The notes under the pieces: model-generated | Told to the model about the DNA's origin: nothing | The model's input: the letters and a program-made list of their open reading frames with translations, nothing else | Database searches by the model: none | Position numbers and translations under genes: made by a program | Part shown: piece by piece, positions 30,161 to 42,239 of the stretch | Layout of the letters: each line of letters begins with the position of its first letter | Position numbering within the stretch: position 1 is the stretch's first letter | NCBI GenBank assembly: GCA_036768485.1 | Contig: JAVLUZ010000623.1 | Location: forward strand, 278,556 to 342,555 | DNA length: 64,000 nucleotides | Origin: Mermis nigrescens | Taxonomy: Eukaryota; Nematoda; Enoplea; Mermithida; Mermithidae | Direction: 5' to 3'

Positions 30161-33086
30161 ACATCTCCTCAACATGAAAATTCGGTTTTGAAATAAAAAA
30201 TATTTACAGGCACAATTACATATAAATTTTGTAATTTTTTTGACAATCAACCAATGAATGTTATAGCATTTTTTAATGAAATATGCACAATACTTTAACT
30301 CGCATAGTCAGCATTCTTTAGCCTCTAGTTATAAAAAGAGTTGTAACTTATTTATACTGAATTTTTTAGTTTAGTGGGGTAAGGTCACAAAAATATGCTC
30401 TGTAGAATGGTGAAAAATGTTGTACTACAATATGCCTCGTAATAAAAAGCGTCGTAGTTGTGCTCACCAAACGATCAAATGATCAATTCTACTTCTCATC
30501 ACGGTTCATTTTTTGTATTCGGCAAAGATATCTATCCGGATTTCCTTACAAAAAAATTCTCAGGACCGTCTTTGTACATACATGTGCAAAAATTTTCGGG
30601 GGACAAAACCAGTGATATATTACAGACTTCCTTAAATTTCCTGCACTTTGAGGCCAAAAATAAATTTTAATTATGTACAAAATGGTTTATTCTGTATATT
30701 TTTATAACGGCAAATGTTAAGTTTGAAAGTCAAAAATATTAATATTTTTGGGCATTGGTAACTATTATTTCTGGTTCATCATACTAATTTAGCGATTTAT
30801 GACATTGTTATCCTCTTGTAAAATTTAAATTTAAATTTCATGGAAAAGATAAGGAAATAGTTTTGAAGTAATTTGGCAATTTTTTTTTATCTCGTCATTA
30901 GGAGACTTTAAAGTGTGTTTCAGAATAATAAAATTTTTGACGTTTCCCGAAATTTCAGCGTTCCAAGCTATCAGTCATTAAAAATGAAATATACATGAAA
31001 ACGTCAAAAATACCAGAGTTTTCCGACGCTTTGCGCCGTGTTGATAAGTTTTTGTAGTATTCATTGTCTGAGACTCATTATTTGTCACAGTGCACTACCA
31101 CAGGTAAAGGACACGTGTATTTACATAGCACATAGAACTAAAACTGTGTCTTTTACTGCTCTAGCATTTATTATGTACAAAATGTACAAAGACTTTTTGG
31201 TAACATATTTGTACTTGTACAAAATAAAAAAAGTGCTTCTCATTATGCTCTCTCTCATCAAAATTCTGTCATTTTATCGCAGAATGTCGATCGAATACGG
31301 AAAACTTATTATAATAGCACTACTGAGATTCGCTTTAATATTTTCTCTTGAGATTCTTCCAGTTCGATGTAAATTGTATCGCAACATTGAGAAATTTTGA
31401 ATGATTATGTATGTGCCTATTACACGTGGGCGTAGGGGGAGAGGGGAATTGATTGCCCTCCTGAGATTTTGGAAAATCAGATACTGCGCCATTCGATTCT
31501 GAGAAAATGAATGACAATTTTTCATCGCACTGCGGAAAAGCACCGACAATTCTACGAGAAAACTGTGAAAAATGTCAGAATTTTTCCGCTGCTTCGCGCC
31601 ATACTGATAAATTTTAGTATTTTTAATCGCTAGAAACCCACAAAATCGGCTAAACTTTACTCTTAAGGGTCAATAAAGCCAGTTTATCGCACATAACTTG
31701 CTAATGAACTATATTATGGTACCCAGAAATTTACACGTACAGAATGTATATTGACACTTAAGGATTATCTTTGTGTATTCGAAGAGACCTTGTACATAGA
31801 AAAATCACTATTCCTGAATTTCACCTCCCTCCTCTGGCCACCTCTATCTTGCCCATGGATGATACTACGTACTTCCTTTAAATTGCTGATAACGGAGAAT
31901 GATCAGATAAATAATTAGTGAAAAACATATGACTAACCGAAAACATATATTTAAGCCATGTCCTATCTGGTGGGATCACTGAGTTCTCTTATGCCACAAT
32001 GACCTTAAAAACTGATGTAAATGCTAAAATAGCGTGAAGACTATGTTAATTTACAATTTCTGAACAATTCTGTTTCCAGCAATTTTAAAGAAAATTTTAG
32101 ATTGTCACCATTTTAGGCCTTCATTTTGGCTCATTTTCCTCCAACAAACATCCTCATTTTTGCATTCTGGCTAGTGTACCTCACGTTGCAAAGCGGAGGG
32201 GTTTACACGTGGGCAAAGAAGGGTGGGGCTTAGACACCTAGAACCCAAAACCTGGCAGATTATGGCAGCTCCATTGAATTTTTATTGCTTTTTCTTTAAT
32301 TTGCCTGATAAGGCCCCCAGAATTTGGTCGCCGCCCATGTTTAGCCGGGACTTGAACGGCGGGATATCTGCTCAGCGGCTAAAAGCGTAGCTAATTTCTT
32401 TAGACTTGTGTCCATACCGATTCTTTTGACCAAACGATTTGCATTAAATTTGATAATATAAGATAAATATGGGTAATAAAGGCTTACCTTCCTTCATTCA
32501 TCGTAGTTAACCGTGCTTAACTCGTACATAGGCGCATCAATATTGATGAGACCAGCCGAAACGAGCAAGCAAAGGCTTAGTGTAAAAACTCGAGTGAAGC
32601 ATCATGTCGGAATCTTTCGATTATAAATTGTCAATTCTGCCAGATTATTTTGAAGCCGAGTATAACAGAAAAGATCAACATGTTTTGGATTTATAACTGA
32701 CCAAATTCCGGAAAAGGTAAAATTTTGTTTCTACCAAATATCTTCGTATGCTTTTTTGACCTTGTGTGTTTATAATAGCGAAATAACTATCTACTGATCA
32801 GGTTTAACACGCTCGAAGTTGCACATTCGTTTTGTTGTCTGGACGCTGCTTAAAAGACATCAGCTGATTCCAAATTTGCTCCAATCTCTATGACTCTTAG
32901 AATAAAAAGCCCGATTTTCGAAAATAGCGTGATTTCATTATTTGTCACGCCATAAAATATCTGCAAAAATGTTTTTCGTCTTACGAGCTGAGGATAACGG
33001 GAAGGATTGGGCCTTTGGTTCACATTTGAGTTTTACTCTATTGCCGAACGCGTCTGTCTCTATCTGATTTTCGGTCATTTTCGAAA
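30161..33086. other. Intergenic region between genes 1 and 2
   Basis: No gene is supported. G-rich MITE-like remnants lie near 31420-31500 and 32205-32345 (CACGTGGGCAAAGAAGGG ... GCCGCCCATGTTTAG). CGCTTTGCGCCG-type palindrome cores occur near 31027 and 31592. A 30-codon frame at 32604-32696 starts MSESFDYKLS and has better base composition than its surroundings; it could be a leader exon or chance. The last 200 bp should hold the gene 2 promoter, but no firm TATA box is seen. Confidence 0.45.
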
Positions 33087-33114
33087 ATGGATTTTCCAAA
33101 GATTTTTCTCATTG
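33087..33114 (+). CDS. Gene 2 exon 1 (start of signal peptide)
   Basis: ATG followed by DFPKIFLI, donor gtatgt at 33115, phase 1. Joining to 37392 gives an uninterrupted hydrophobic core. Chosen by donor, phase and hydrophobicity; it is 4.3 kb from exon 2, so transcript proof is lacking. Confidence 0.5.
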
Positions 33115-36100
33115 GTATGTCGAAGTTTTACCTAATATGAAGATTTACTTAAATTGTGTTAAACAAACGTCACTTTAGCATATGTATTTGTCATTTAGAA
33201 TGGTTGGAATTAAATTCTCAGAAGAATAATTATTTAAATGCACTTTTAATGGGTATGAAAATCTGCGTGTCAATTTAAAATCAGGTGTCAATAATATAAA
33301 GTTGAAGATCAAAATTATTGTTATTTCAAAGATTTATTCTGGGCACAAGAATTCACAACCAATTTATTGTTTAAAAGATAATTCATTATCTTGCATTTGT
33401 ATTATTATCAAAACCATCCGCATCACTCCCGATGAGTTATACATGCGGGGATGGGAGTTTGAGGGTATTTAGGTCCGTTAGAATGGAAAAATGGAAAATT
33501 TTGTGGGAAAAAATGAAGCAAAATGAATGAAAACGAAAATTTTTCGATGCTGCATGAAATTGATCAAAAATATTGGATTAAAATAGTTTTATAGATAATT
33601 TTAGCATATACTAGTTTGTAAGGTCTTTTCGGTCCAAAAAGCGTACTTATCGACCCTCAGACCGGCTGACATTCAGACCTGCAATGCTATAGCCTGTGCA
33701 CCAATGCTCCCGATGTTAAGAACTGTTCATCTTGTGCATTTAAAGATACGTACCTACTTTATCTATATTTAAAATTCAATCACAGAGTACACAAATAACT
33801 GCAAAGCAAATATTTGCTTGTTTCTTCCCGACGGGAAGTATTTTATTAGCATTTATTCATAATATTCTTAGAAGTTTTTCGTCATCGTCCAGTGCTTCAA
33901 ATTCTACGATTAAGTCAGCAGGTTGATTGATTGGAAGAATTTACAATCTTTCCCCACGTATAGTGACTGTTTCATGCGGCAAGAGAATTGTAATTCAGAA
34001 ATGATATACATAACACTTCGATAAAAATTAGAAAGTTACTGAATACGTTTTCTAGAGAAGCTGTTTGTAGAGGTGAACAATTATAAAATACCTCTAATCC
34101 TAATTAAGCAACAATTCAAAATTTTAGCGTAAAGTGTGATAACATGTAGCTGAAAATTCTGAAACAGAATACCATGATTGTGCGACGCAGATGATAGATA
34201 AGGTTGCACATGGAAAATAAAGAGGCGCCGAGTGGTTTATTAATTTTCAGTCATCCTTTTCAGCAAAAAATATAACTAATAGTTCGTGCTAACTACCATG
34301 GACGCTCAGCATGACCAATCTGGGGGTCAGCCGGTCTGAGGGAGTAATCCAAAGTACTTTTTGAAACAAAATGGTGCGAAAAATGGTTGAAATGCTAATA
34401 TAATGTATAGGCTATCTTAATCCACAGTTTACGGTCAATTTCACGTACTTTTGAAGAAAGTCTTTTGATTTTCATCTATTTTTGGCCTTAATTTTGTCTT
34501 GTTTTCTCCATAAAAATTTTCACTTTCCTATTGTGCGAGTCCAGATGACCCTCAAATCCTCCACGAGCATGCCTGCTTACCGCACGTGCATGCTTTTAAC
34601 TCAACTTTAATAGGTTAATTGATTTTAGGTCAGATAAATGATTTTTAATGCGATATACGTGAAAAAGTAAAGTTACGGCATTTCGCTACATATGCATATA
34701 ACCATACATGTACAGTAGGGATGCAACGGGTAGTGAATTTTGGTGTATTCGGGTTCGGGTTCGGATAGTTCATCCAAGTTTATTCGGGTTCGGGTTCGGG
34801 TTCGAGTAGTCCACTTCAATTTATTCTGGTTCGGGTTCGGGTATCAAAATCAATACCCGATCGGGTTCGGGTTTGGGTATTTCAGTAAGTATATAGGAAC
34901 ACAGTGTATGGCGAATTTCTTAGGTACATGTAAGCCAGATGTTACAATTTTTATAATTATTAGTTGCCTCGTGCCTAATTATTTAATATGTTTCACTCAA
35001 GTATCCAGTGATTTTCCTTCCTCCTCTCAGTGTGCTAGAACGCTAATGTAAATGAGAGGTAGCGCTGTGTGTGTTGTGTCTGATATACAGTGCTGCTCAA
35101 AAGTTTAGAGCCACCCACAATTTAAATGCATTTTTTGTTTTAGTCATAAGTACTTAACTAGGTATTGATGAAAACTTTTAAAACTGAACAGAAATAACAA
35201 GAACAATAATCAAAAGTCAAAAATCAACTAAAAACAATCGATTAAAATGCAATCGGGTAGCCTTTGCTGTGAATTAGCGCTTGTAAACGAACTGGCATTG
35301 AATTGATCAGTTCAGCGCATTTTTCCTTTGGGATCGAAGCCCAAATATGCTTCAATTTTTGTATCATTTCATTCCTAGAGTGTGCACGGAAATTCTGTTT
35401 TCTAAGTTCCCCTTTCATAATGCACCAGATATTTTCTATCGGATTGAGGCCCGTGGACTGAGGAGGCCATGGTAATAAAGGAACTCCGTTAGTCACAAAG
35501 TACAACATAGTACCCACCCTAGGTTGGACGTCCTCCCTACAGCCCCCATCAGAAAATTTTGACCCACCCTCCCCCATTTTTGGCGAAAACTTGCGCTTTT
35601 TGGCTATTTTTAGATGTTTCTGCCACTTTTGGCCAAAAATCGGAGCCGCTTACCCCCCCCCTAAAAATGACTGAGAAACATAAACGTAACAGGTTGTGTG
35701 GGTGATTCCCCATCAACGCTTTTAGGCCCAGCACCAACTTCAAAGTCAGAACATTTTTGACCTTCCTCCACCATTTTTTGGCGAAAACTTGCGTTTTTTG
35801 GCATTCTTAGGTGTTTTTGCCATTTTTGGCCTAAAATTGGAGTCACAAACCTCCCCCTTCTTCTAAAAATGGCCAGGGACCCCCTCCGAAATTTGCAGCC
35901 ATTACATGTATGCCGAGGACATCCTCTTCCAAAATTTTGAGCTGTTACATGCATGTTTTATAGAAATAGTTTGTCTATTTACTATTGCTTTCATTCCAAA
36001 ATACTGTATCACTTCATGAAATTCTAATAATTAAGTGCACTTTTTCCATAGTAGAAACTAAGCTCAACAAATTCAAAAGGTTTTCACCAAATATAGTCTG

Positions 36101-39100
36101 TTAGTGACTTGAGTCTTGGACCTTAAGGGGTAATACCCCCCTCACCCCCTATGGGAATGTGTGCTGCCGAAAAACTGTTATTCGTGAAGTTTAATTTGAT
36201 AGAAACCAAGTTTAATTACGACCAAAGAAGAAGGGTTTAGCATGTTATACGATATCATTTGGCAGTCGTTTTGTGAAATAAAAAGATTAAAAATTCACGT
36301 GAATCGATTGAAATAAACCACTTAATTACACAGCCATTAATGTGCACTTGATAACTACATGAAATTCAGCGTTTTAGGGTCGAGCAAACAGAAAACGGCG
36401 CAAAAAGCTGAAAATTTTTGAATCTTTGACATACAATTGTGGGATTTTAGAGCTTAAAAATACCCGAATAAACCCGAATAAAATCCATAAACATTCGGGT
36501 TCGGGTTCGGGTTCAGGTAGTTATAATAATTTTATTCGGGTTCGGGTTCGAGTTCGAGTAGTCAAGTTCACTTTATTCGGGTTCGGGTTCGGGTTCGGGT
36601 CCTGAATTTTGTTCGGGTACCCGAGTATTCGGGTTCGGGTTCGGGTACCCGTTGCATCCCTAATGTACAGAATAGGATTTTTGGGGGATCAGGCCCAAAA
36701 AATTTTCGAAAAGTGCCTTTCTGGACTAACAATGACGGGTTCACGTCAAAAACCCTGTTGTAAGACGTTCCGGACAATGCTCGTTGTTTATAGAACATAC
36801 AAACATTTAAAAAAATTTGAAACAAAAATTTTTAAAAAATCGGGAAAATTGAACAAAATATAGTCAAAAAATGTGTATGAGGCGCGAAGCTCCGAAAATT
36901 TGAGACTTTTGAGCCAAAAATGAGCTAAAAACGCTTAAAAGGGCACTATTCACAATTGCCGTGAAATTTTGGTAATTCTGGCGGGGGTCGTAGGCATACG
37001 TGGACAGCAAGAATATTCTGGGGGGGAGTGCAAGATTTTTTGAAGGTCAAAAATGGTCTTAAAATTGGTGGTATGGCGATAAAAACACTATTTTTCGACG
37101 TTTCTCATCAAGCACTATCCATTGGCATAAAAACATTGCGAAAAAAACGAAAAAATTTTCGAAAAAACGAATTCTGGGAGGGGTATTCTGATTTCTGGGG
37201 GAAGTATTTTGGTTTCTGGGGGTGCATACCCCCACGCCCAGGTGTGGTCGTAGGTATTTTGCTGGGAAGGGGGGCATTAGACATTACGGAAGATTAGAAC
37301 CCCCACCCCCTCAAGAACACGTATGATTATAACTGGAAATTGTATTATGATCAATTTAATAATGACTTGCCTTACGATTCTTTCATTTCAGCTACGAGCA
37401 TATTTATCATCGTCAATTGCGGTCCAGCAATAAATAAACAGTCACGAACGTTGGCCGACTGGATTGCTGCGATGTGAGTTGCTATATAACGTTATAACCT
37501 TTTTATTGAAAGCCATTTATCAAGTTGCTTTTATATCGTTATAAAAATGTATAATCAATAAAATCGTTGAAGCTGTCGATATCTTTCAATTTTGTATTCT
37601 GCAGTGAACTATTCTTGAAATTATTTCGATGCTGTAATCAAACGATATTTTGGTCTTCCATCATTCATACATACACAGTTTTGTCCGAGAGATTGACTGA
37701 TTTCAAGCTAAAGACTCAATATATATTGCACAGTGTTTCTACTCATTTTGCTACTCGAATTAGTTCAGACGATTCAGCCTTACTTTATCGCTTTGATTCT
37801 AAAGATGTAAAATAGCTGACTTTCCGTACGATTTATAAAATTTTTTCTGCAAGCCTGCCTAAAGCAAATGTGGATAGCGAATCTCATATTATTTAAGAAA
37901 AATGATGTTATGCTGAAGCAGAAATCACCTAAATGAACTGTGGCTCGATGAATGACTGAAAATTATTGTATGATGAGATCTTTTGTGGAATAAAAATGAG
38001 ACATGGTCAGGTTAATTCTTCGTAATGGATTATATTGCGTTTGTTTAGGCACGTATCCAGGATTTTATATGAAAAAATTGGGGTAGCGGGATTTTCTAAT
38101 TCAGGTATTATTGAAGCCGTTCGGAGGAAACATAAACAACGTTTTAATGTTTCTCAGAAAGCTGTCAGAATTGACAAAATTGGAAAAAATCAAAGGCACT
38201 TTTCGAAATTAGCACCGTCTTACTTACAAATCACCACCTTAATACGATAAACGACTTAAGCCTATCCAACGAAAGCTCGACTTTGGCTCATTTTGAAATT
38301 GTAACGTTCCCTTTTTATTTTGGGCTTTACGAAAATGATTCAGAGATAAAAGTGGTAACTAGTTTTAGAAAATTCATATCTGTTTATCATGTGTTACACT
38401 AAACTAGGCTTTTAAAAAGTGGAATATTATTGAAAATAGAAGAAAGAGACATGAATGACGCGCTAAATAATTTTTACTATTTTGAAGAATTTTTTCAGGG
38501 AACAATGTGAAAAATGAAGATATCTTCCTGTTTCAGGAAAGTGGCGTCCCCGCATTCCTTAAAAACGGTTCAGTCAGAATGGTAGAGAAAGGAATTAATC
38601 TGGGATTTTTCTTCTACATTCCAATTACATTTTCGAATAAAATTACACAATTCCTGTTAAATTAACGAGACGCCGTTTATTTGAAGACAGAAAATTACGA
38701 GTATACTACTGCGTCAATGCAAATTGATACAAATTGCATTTGTTTTTCGGGAAAACGTCCAGAAATACTTGACTTCATGACCATCCTCCTTGCTGTGGGG
38801 AGTTTTTTCAGGTATGGGTGGCATGAATGGACAAAATCAAATCATGAAGGTCTGGTGGGGCGAAACCAACGAAAACACTAAAATTCGATTCCTATATCTA
38901 CTGTAATCTACGGAGGTATTCGGGATTGTGGAGGTCTAAACCCCCGATCTTTTCCGCACCCATGTTTGGTAAAAGCCTCACCCTCTTCATGCGCGTACAG
39001 GGTGTATGAGTGCGAAAAATTTTTGCCCAATTTACAGCGCGCGCCAGACGCTATGCACATTATTTGAAAAGAATGACAACTTCGAAGCCAGTACCCGAGT

Positions 39101-42100
39101 TTCAGCCGGTGGAGGTGTCGAATATGCCGGGGTCTGGCATGCCTATGCCAGGTGGAATGTCAAATATGCCGATGATGGGAGGTGGAATGCCCATGGCCGG
39201 TGGAATGCCAGCGATGGGGCCGACAGGCATGGGTGGCATGAATCCATTCGGAATGCCTGGCATGATGCCAAATCCGTACGCAATGGGTGGCATGATGCCA
39301 AATCCGTACGCAATGGGTGGCATGCTACCACCGTACGGAATGGGTGGCATGATGTCTCATCAGATGCCCGTAGGAAGAATGTGAGGGATTTGGATTTTTC
39401 GAGATTTTTATAGATTTTCACATACCCTAAGTTTGTATTATTTACTATTCATGTCGATTTTCAGCCGAAAATAACTCGAATTCAGTGGCGGGTTTAAAGG
39501 GGACGGGGCATACATGGGCAGCAACCAAATTCTGGGGGCCCGATGGGGCAAAATCACCAGAATAGCATTACAAATTCAATTCTTGGAGTCTATCGATCGA
39601 TTTTTGAAGTGTCTCTTAGATTCTCGGGGGTCCAGACTAAAAATGCACGCGGAAAGAGTTTGGAGGTATGAAAAAATGAAAGGTTTATGGGGAACGCAAA
39701 ATGAGTCAAAAATGGATGAAAGTTTAAGATTTTATTTAAAATTGCTTGAAATTGAATACAAACTGTGAAATAACGTCATTTAAAGTTATTTTAGCATTTA
39801 TACCATTTTTGTGGTCAATATGGCCCAACAAAGCTCAATTTTTGACCCCCCTCCTCAGACCGGCTGACTCTCTCCTAGATCGGCTATGCTGTGCATTTAG
39901 GGTCTAGACTATACTTGATCATAGGGAGTTCCTCCTAGAAAAATTTTTACCCCTCCCCGAAAAATTTGTTCACCCCCACCCCAGAACTCGCGATTTTTCG
40001 AAAGTTCTCAAAAATTTTCTAGCATTCCTTTTCTATCTGTTTACTTTTATGCCACGTTGATATTTGTTTTTGTGTCTATTTTGGTGATTTGAATTTGTAT
40101 TGGTGATGGGTTTTTTTCTGGTTTTTAAACTCCTGGTTTTACACAGTAAATGGCATAGAGTCTCAAGGTCTTAGCACTGCGTATTATCTTTACACTATTC
40201 AAACGTCGTCCGATTTCAGCCGCTATACGACAGGCCCACACTATATTTTAAATTGTTTGACTTTTTTAGATTTTGTTTTCGAAATTTTTTAGTTTTTATG
40301 CTCTAGAAAGATAGAGCATTGTCAGAAACGCCTAAAAACGATGTTTTTGACACGCGTGCCTATTATTTTTGCGCCCTAAAAAGGCATTTTAAAATTTCAC
40401 CCCCTCCGTTCTGAATTCACAAGCTGTGCATGCAAGGTTCAGACCCCTCCCAGACCCTCACGTTCATGTGTAGACGGGGGGGGGGTGGAGTGCGATCGCT
40501 CACCTTTCGGCCCAAAATACTTGGCCCAATACATATATGTGTTTTCTACCGAACTTCGGTCAGTGTCTGCGTCAGATTTTTGAAATTTCTGGCAACTTAT
40601 GGGCGCAGCGCAGCACAGATTTTGTGCTTCTTACGAGGACTCTCTTCAGTCTAAAAAAATTAATAAATTCAATAGTTTTCTCCGGCCTAGATTAGCATTT
40701 TATATTGCTTCATGCATAACAATATAAACTGGAAGCATAATCATATAAACTGGAAGGAGGTGCAATTACAGTCATCTTCAACTTATCTTTATCCTGTTTT
40801 CAAATTTTTCGGCGCTCGTGCCAGGTTTTTCTTTAGCTGAAGCATTTGGAGTACGTACGTGTGCACTTTTTTAGAAATAATTTCTAGAACATTTCGGGTT
40901 TTTTGCACTAAATAATTCTATCTACGAAAAAATAACGGAAAACACTATTTGGCGCGTAATGAGTGGATTTCTTATACGATTTTTAGATAAGTAAACAAGG
41001 TATATTGTAGTGTTCAAAAGAATGTTATATAATAGGCGGTCGTAGTCGAGATAGTAGAAGAATAGGGGGGTTAGAGAGACGGAATTTTATGAAATCTAAA
41101 AAAAGCTCGTTTTATCATCAGACAGAAAAGTTTGGCGGTCGAAGAAACGGGACAGAAAAATTGATCCTTTTATATCATCCTGTATATTTTCACAGTATTG
41201 AAAAATCATGCTTATTACTCGATTTAACCATGACACATTTTTAGGCCGCCTCAAGCCCAAAAAGATGAACCGGAAACTGAAGAATCTTTTTCCATAGGAT
41301 TCGAGCTGGGTGGTGTGAGGGGAGACCCGCCAGAGCCCGCAGAGTAAGAATGCTAATCCATGCGTAATGTACGTCTTATTTTGTGCCGTAAAATAAGCAA
41401 AAATGTTAGATGTGATTGATTATTGCCTCTGATTCATTCGCAGATGTCAATGCCGCTAAGCTTTTTGAGAAAGTTTCCCAAAATTCAGTGGGATCATGCT
41501 AGCTCATGGCGAGCTTGTTTTTGTTTTTTGTAATTGTTTCCGGTAAATAAAATAGTCCTGATTCGGACGTAAAATTTATCTCCATAGCGAAACTATTTAT
41601 TCGAACAGTTTAAGATAGAGAAGCATTGTTGGGAAATTAAGTGAAATTTGGGAAGAAATTATGATTTCCAAAAAATCAGCATAAAATTGGAAAAGTGATT
41701 GAAAAAATGAGTCTCATTCGTTCTGAAATTCTGGAATTAGGGAGTGTGCTTTAGAAGACAATTAATCAACTTTATTAATTTTTCGATGAAACAAAAAATT
41801 AATTACAAATGCAGACTTTTGTCAGTAAATACATAAGGAGAAAACTTCCATTCTTTTTGGATATTTTTTCTAAAAAATCAACCGGTAATGCAGCCCACTT
41901 AATTGAATCATGTACAAGTAGTATATTGGAAAATTTACTTTAAAATTTAGCATACAGCTAGTAATAAATTTCGAGATAATGCTAAAGCCAAATTTTTTCT
42001 CACATTCCTGCACCACATTAACTTTGCTCTTAATTAATATAATTTCAGAGCCAGCATAGGCGACATACTCAAATCGATTTCTGGCGTCGTGACAGCCGGC

Positions 42101-42124
42101 AGAACTGGAGTAGCGCCCGATTAA
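33087..42124 (+). CDS. Gene 2: secreted Met/Gly-rich protein, 7-exon model
   Basis: Exons 33087-33114, 37392-37473, 38537-38581, 38812-38849, 39038-39380, 41245-41343 and 42049-42124 join to 237 codons (236 aa plus stop) without an internal stop. A signal-peptide-like N terminus (MDFPKIFLIATSIFIIVNCG) is split by a phase-1 intron exactly as in gene 1. A hydrophilic stretch and RARRYAHY at 66-73 follow, then a Met/Gly/Pro region with two perfect 10-residue repeats (MMPNPYAMGG). The acidic module SFSIGFELGGVRGDPPEP occupies about 193-210, and the tail begins ASIGDILKS and ends PD (213-236). Phases are 1,2,2,1,2,2. Exon 3 is optional by phase (2 in, 2 out) and is the least certain. Intron 1 (4.3 kb) contains a hAT-type element and a MITE. 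Function is unknown. Confidence 0.68.
34290..34580 (+). repeat. Family C MITE in gene 2 intron 1
   Basis: From CTCAGCATGACCAATCTGGG, through GGTCAGCCGGTCTGAGGG and CTATTTTTGGCCTTAATTTTG, to CCACGAGCATGCC. No clear duplication. Confidence 0.6.
34746..34880 (+). repeat. TTCGGG hexamer clusters, left arm
   Basis: Runs of two to four GGTTCG hexamers are separated by short spacers containing ATTCGGG or TTTATTC. The same arrangement occurs at 36460-36650. Confidence 0.85.
35088..35520 (-). pseudogene. Tc1-like transposase C-terminal fragment
   Basis: The + side end CAGTGCTGCTCAAAAGTTTAG follows TA at 35086, typical of a Tc1 inverted end. The minus-strand frame ending at 35242 reads LPWPPQSTGLNPIENIW, the block carrying the last catalytic acidic residue of Tc1 DDE transposases (usually SPDLNPIENLW), then about 50 further residues. 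The rest is replaced upstream of about 35520 by a MITE-like sequence, so only the 3' third remains. Confidence 0.85.
35521..35912 (-). repeat. Family E MITE pieces inside the hAT-type element
   Basis: Two passes of TTTTTGGCGAAAACTTGCG with GGCCAAAAATCGGAG / GGCCTAAAATTGGAG. The right end CATTACATGTATG (35900-35912) matches the terminus of the element at 16236. The order is disturbed, suggesting two overlapping insertions. Confidence 0.55.
36460..36650 (-). repeat. TTCGGG hexamer clusters, right arm
   Basis: Mirrors the left arm in structure: groups of GGTTCG hexamers interrupted by ATAATTTTATTC and TCAAGTTCACTTTATTC, ending in the inverted terminus. Confidence 0.85.
36690..36985 (-). repeat. 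Family D MITE remnant next to hAT-type element
   Basis: Holds TCACGTCAAAAACCCTG, GGCGCGAAGCTCCGAAAATTTGAG and GGTAATTCTGGCGGGGG in family D order. Confidence 0.5.
36995..37246 (+). mobile_element. hAT-type MITE family A, copy 6, in gene 2 intron 1
   Basis: Ends CATACGTGGAC and GCCCAGGTGTG with exact 8-bp duplication GTCGTAGG at 36987-36994 and 37247-37254. Confidence 0.92.
37392..37473 (+). CDS. Gene 2 exon 2
   Basis: Strong acceptor CTTTCATTTCAG and donor gtgagt at 37474. Encodes TSIFIIVNCGPAINKQSRTL and continues ADWIAA; two bases are left over (phase 2). The hydrophobic start matches the second half of a signal peptide. Confidence 0.7.
38537..38581 (+). CDS. Gene 2 exon 3 (possible)
   Basis: Acceptor CTTCCTGTTTCAG and a modest donor gtagag at 38582. 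45 nt in phase 2 to 2, encoding KVASPHSLKTVQSE. It can be skipped without changing the frame, so it may be alternative or absent. Confidence 0.45.
38812..38849 (+). CDS. Gene 2 exon 4 (micro-exon)
   Basis: Acceptor GAGTTTTTTCAG, donor gtctgg, 38 nt (1+36+1). It converts phase 2 into the phase 1 required by exon 5 and encodes YGWHEWTKSNHE. A different frame of the same bases reads MGGMNGQNQIMK, resembling the repeat region; phase favours the first reading. Confidence 0.5.
39038..39380 (+). CDS. Gene 2 exon 5 (Met/Gly/Pro-rich region)
   Basis: 343 nt (2+339+2). Begins RARRYAHYLKRM, then MPGSGMPMPGGMSNMPMMGG-type sequence, with a 30-bp unit repeated perfectly at 39262-39291 and 39292-39321. Donor gtgagg at 39381; without splicing the frame stops at once (ATG TGA). 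Confidence 0.8.
39509..39940. repeat. MITE mosaic in gene 2 intron 5
   Basis: Starts CATACATGGGCAGCAACC (family A-like end), then from about 39640 carries a reverse family C body ending GGCTATGCTGTGCATTTAG. Confidence 0.5.
40290..40440 (+). repeat. Family D MITE remnant
   Basis: TTATGCTCTAGAAAGATAGAG, GACACGCGTGCCTATTATTTTT and GAATTCACAAGCTGTGCATGC follow family D order. Confidence 0.45.
41245..41343 (+). CDS. Gene 2 exon 6 (acidic module)
   Basis: Acceptor CATTTTTAG, donor gtaaga, 99 nt (1+96+2). Encodes PPQAQKDEPETEESFSIGFE and continues LGGVRGDPPEPA. Same length and phase as gene 3 exon 5. Confidence 0.83.
42049..42124 (+). CDS. Gene 2 exon 7 (C-terminal tail)
   Basis: Acceptor ATAATTTCAG. 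76 nt: ASIGDILKSISGVVTAGR..., ending PD then TAA. Predicted amphipathic helix with one Lys and one Arg. Confidence 0.85.
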
Positions 42125-42239
42125 AGCCTTAATATGTACGTCATCCAATTTTTAGCATACCGTTTGTTTTATACTTAAATCGAAATCGCTTATGTTATGT
42201 AATTTAGTAAAACTTCACCGCTCATTGCCAGCTGGAAAT

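Larger units (their letters stand above)
34716..36662. mobile_element. hAT-type element, 1.95 kb, TTCGGG-rich subterminal repeats
   Basis: Perfect 17-bp inverted ends TAGGGATGCAACGGGTA and an exact 8-bp duplication ATGTACAG at 34708-34715 and 36663-36670. Subterminal zones at 34746-34880 and 36460-36650 consist largely of (TTCGGG)n hexamers with spacers. No hAT transposase is visible. The centre holds a Tc1-like fragment and family E pieces, so it is a non-autonomous, nested element. Confidence 0.9.

Noticed and set aside
34740..35051. 103-codon frame starting in the TTCGGG clusters
   Set aside because: Its first half is translated hexamer repeat (SGSGS, VRVRV) and the rest is AT-rich transposon interior.
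34746..36650. Interstitial telomere repeats
   Set aside because: The TTCGGG hexamers occur in spaced clusters strictly inside a transposon with exact target duplication, at both ends; this fits subterminal transposase sites better.
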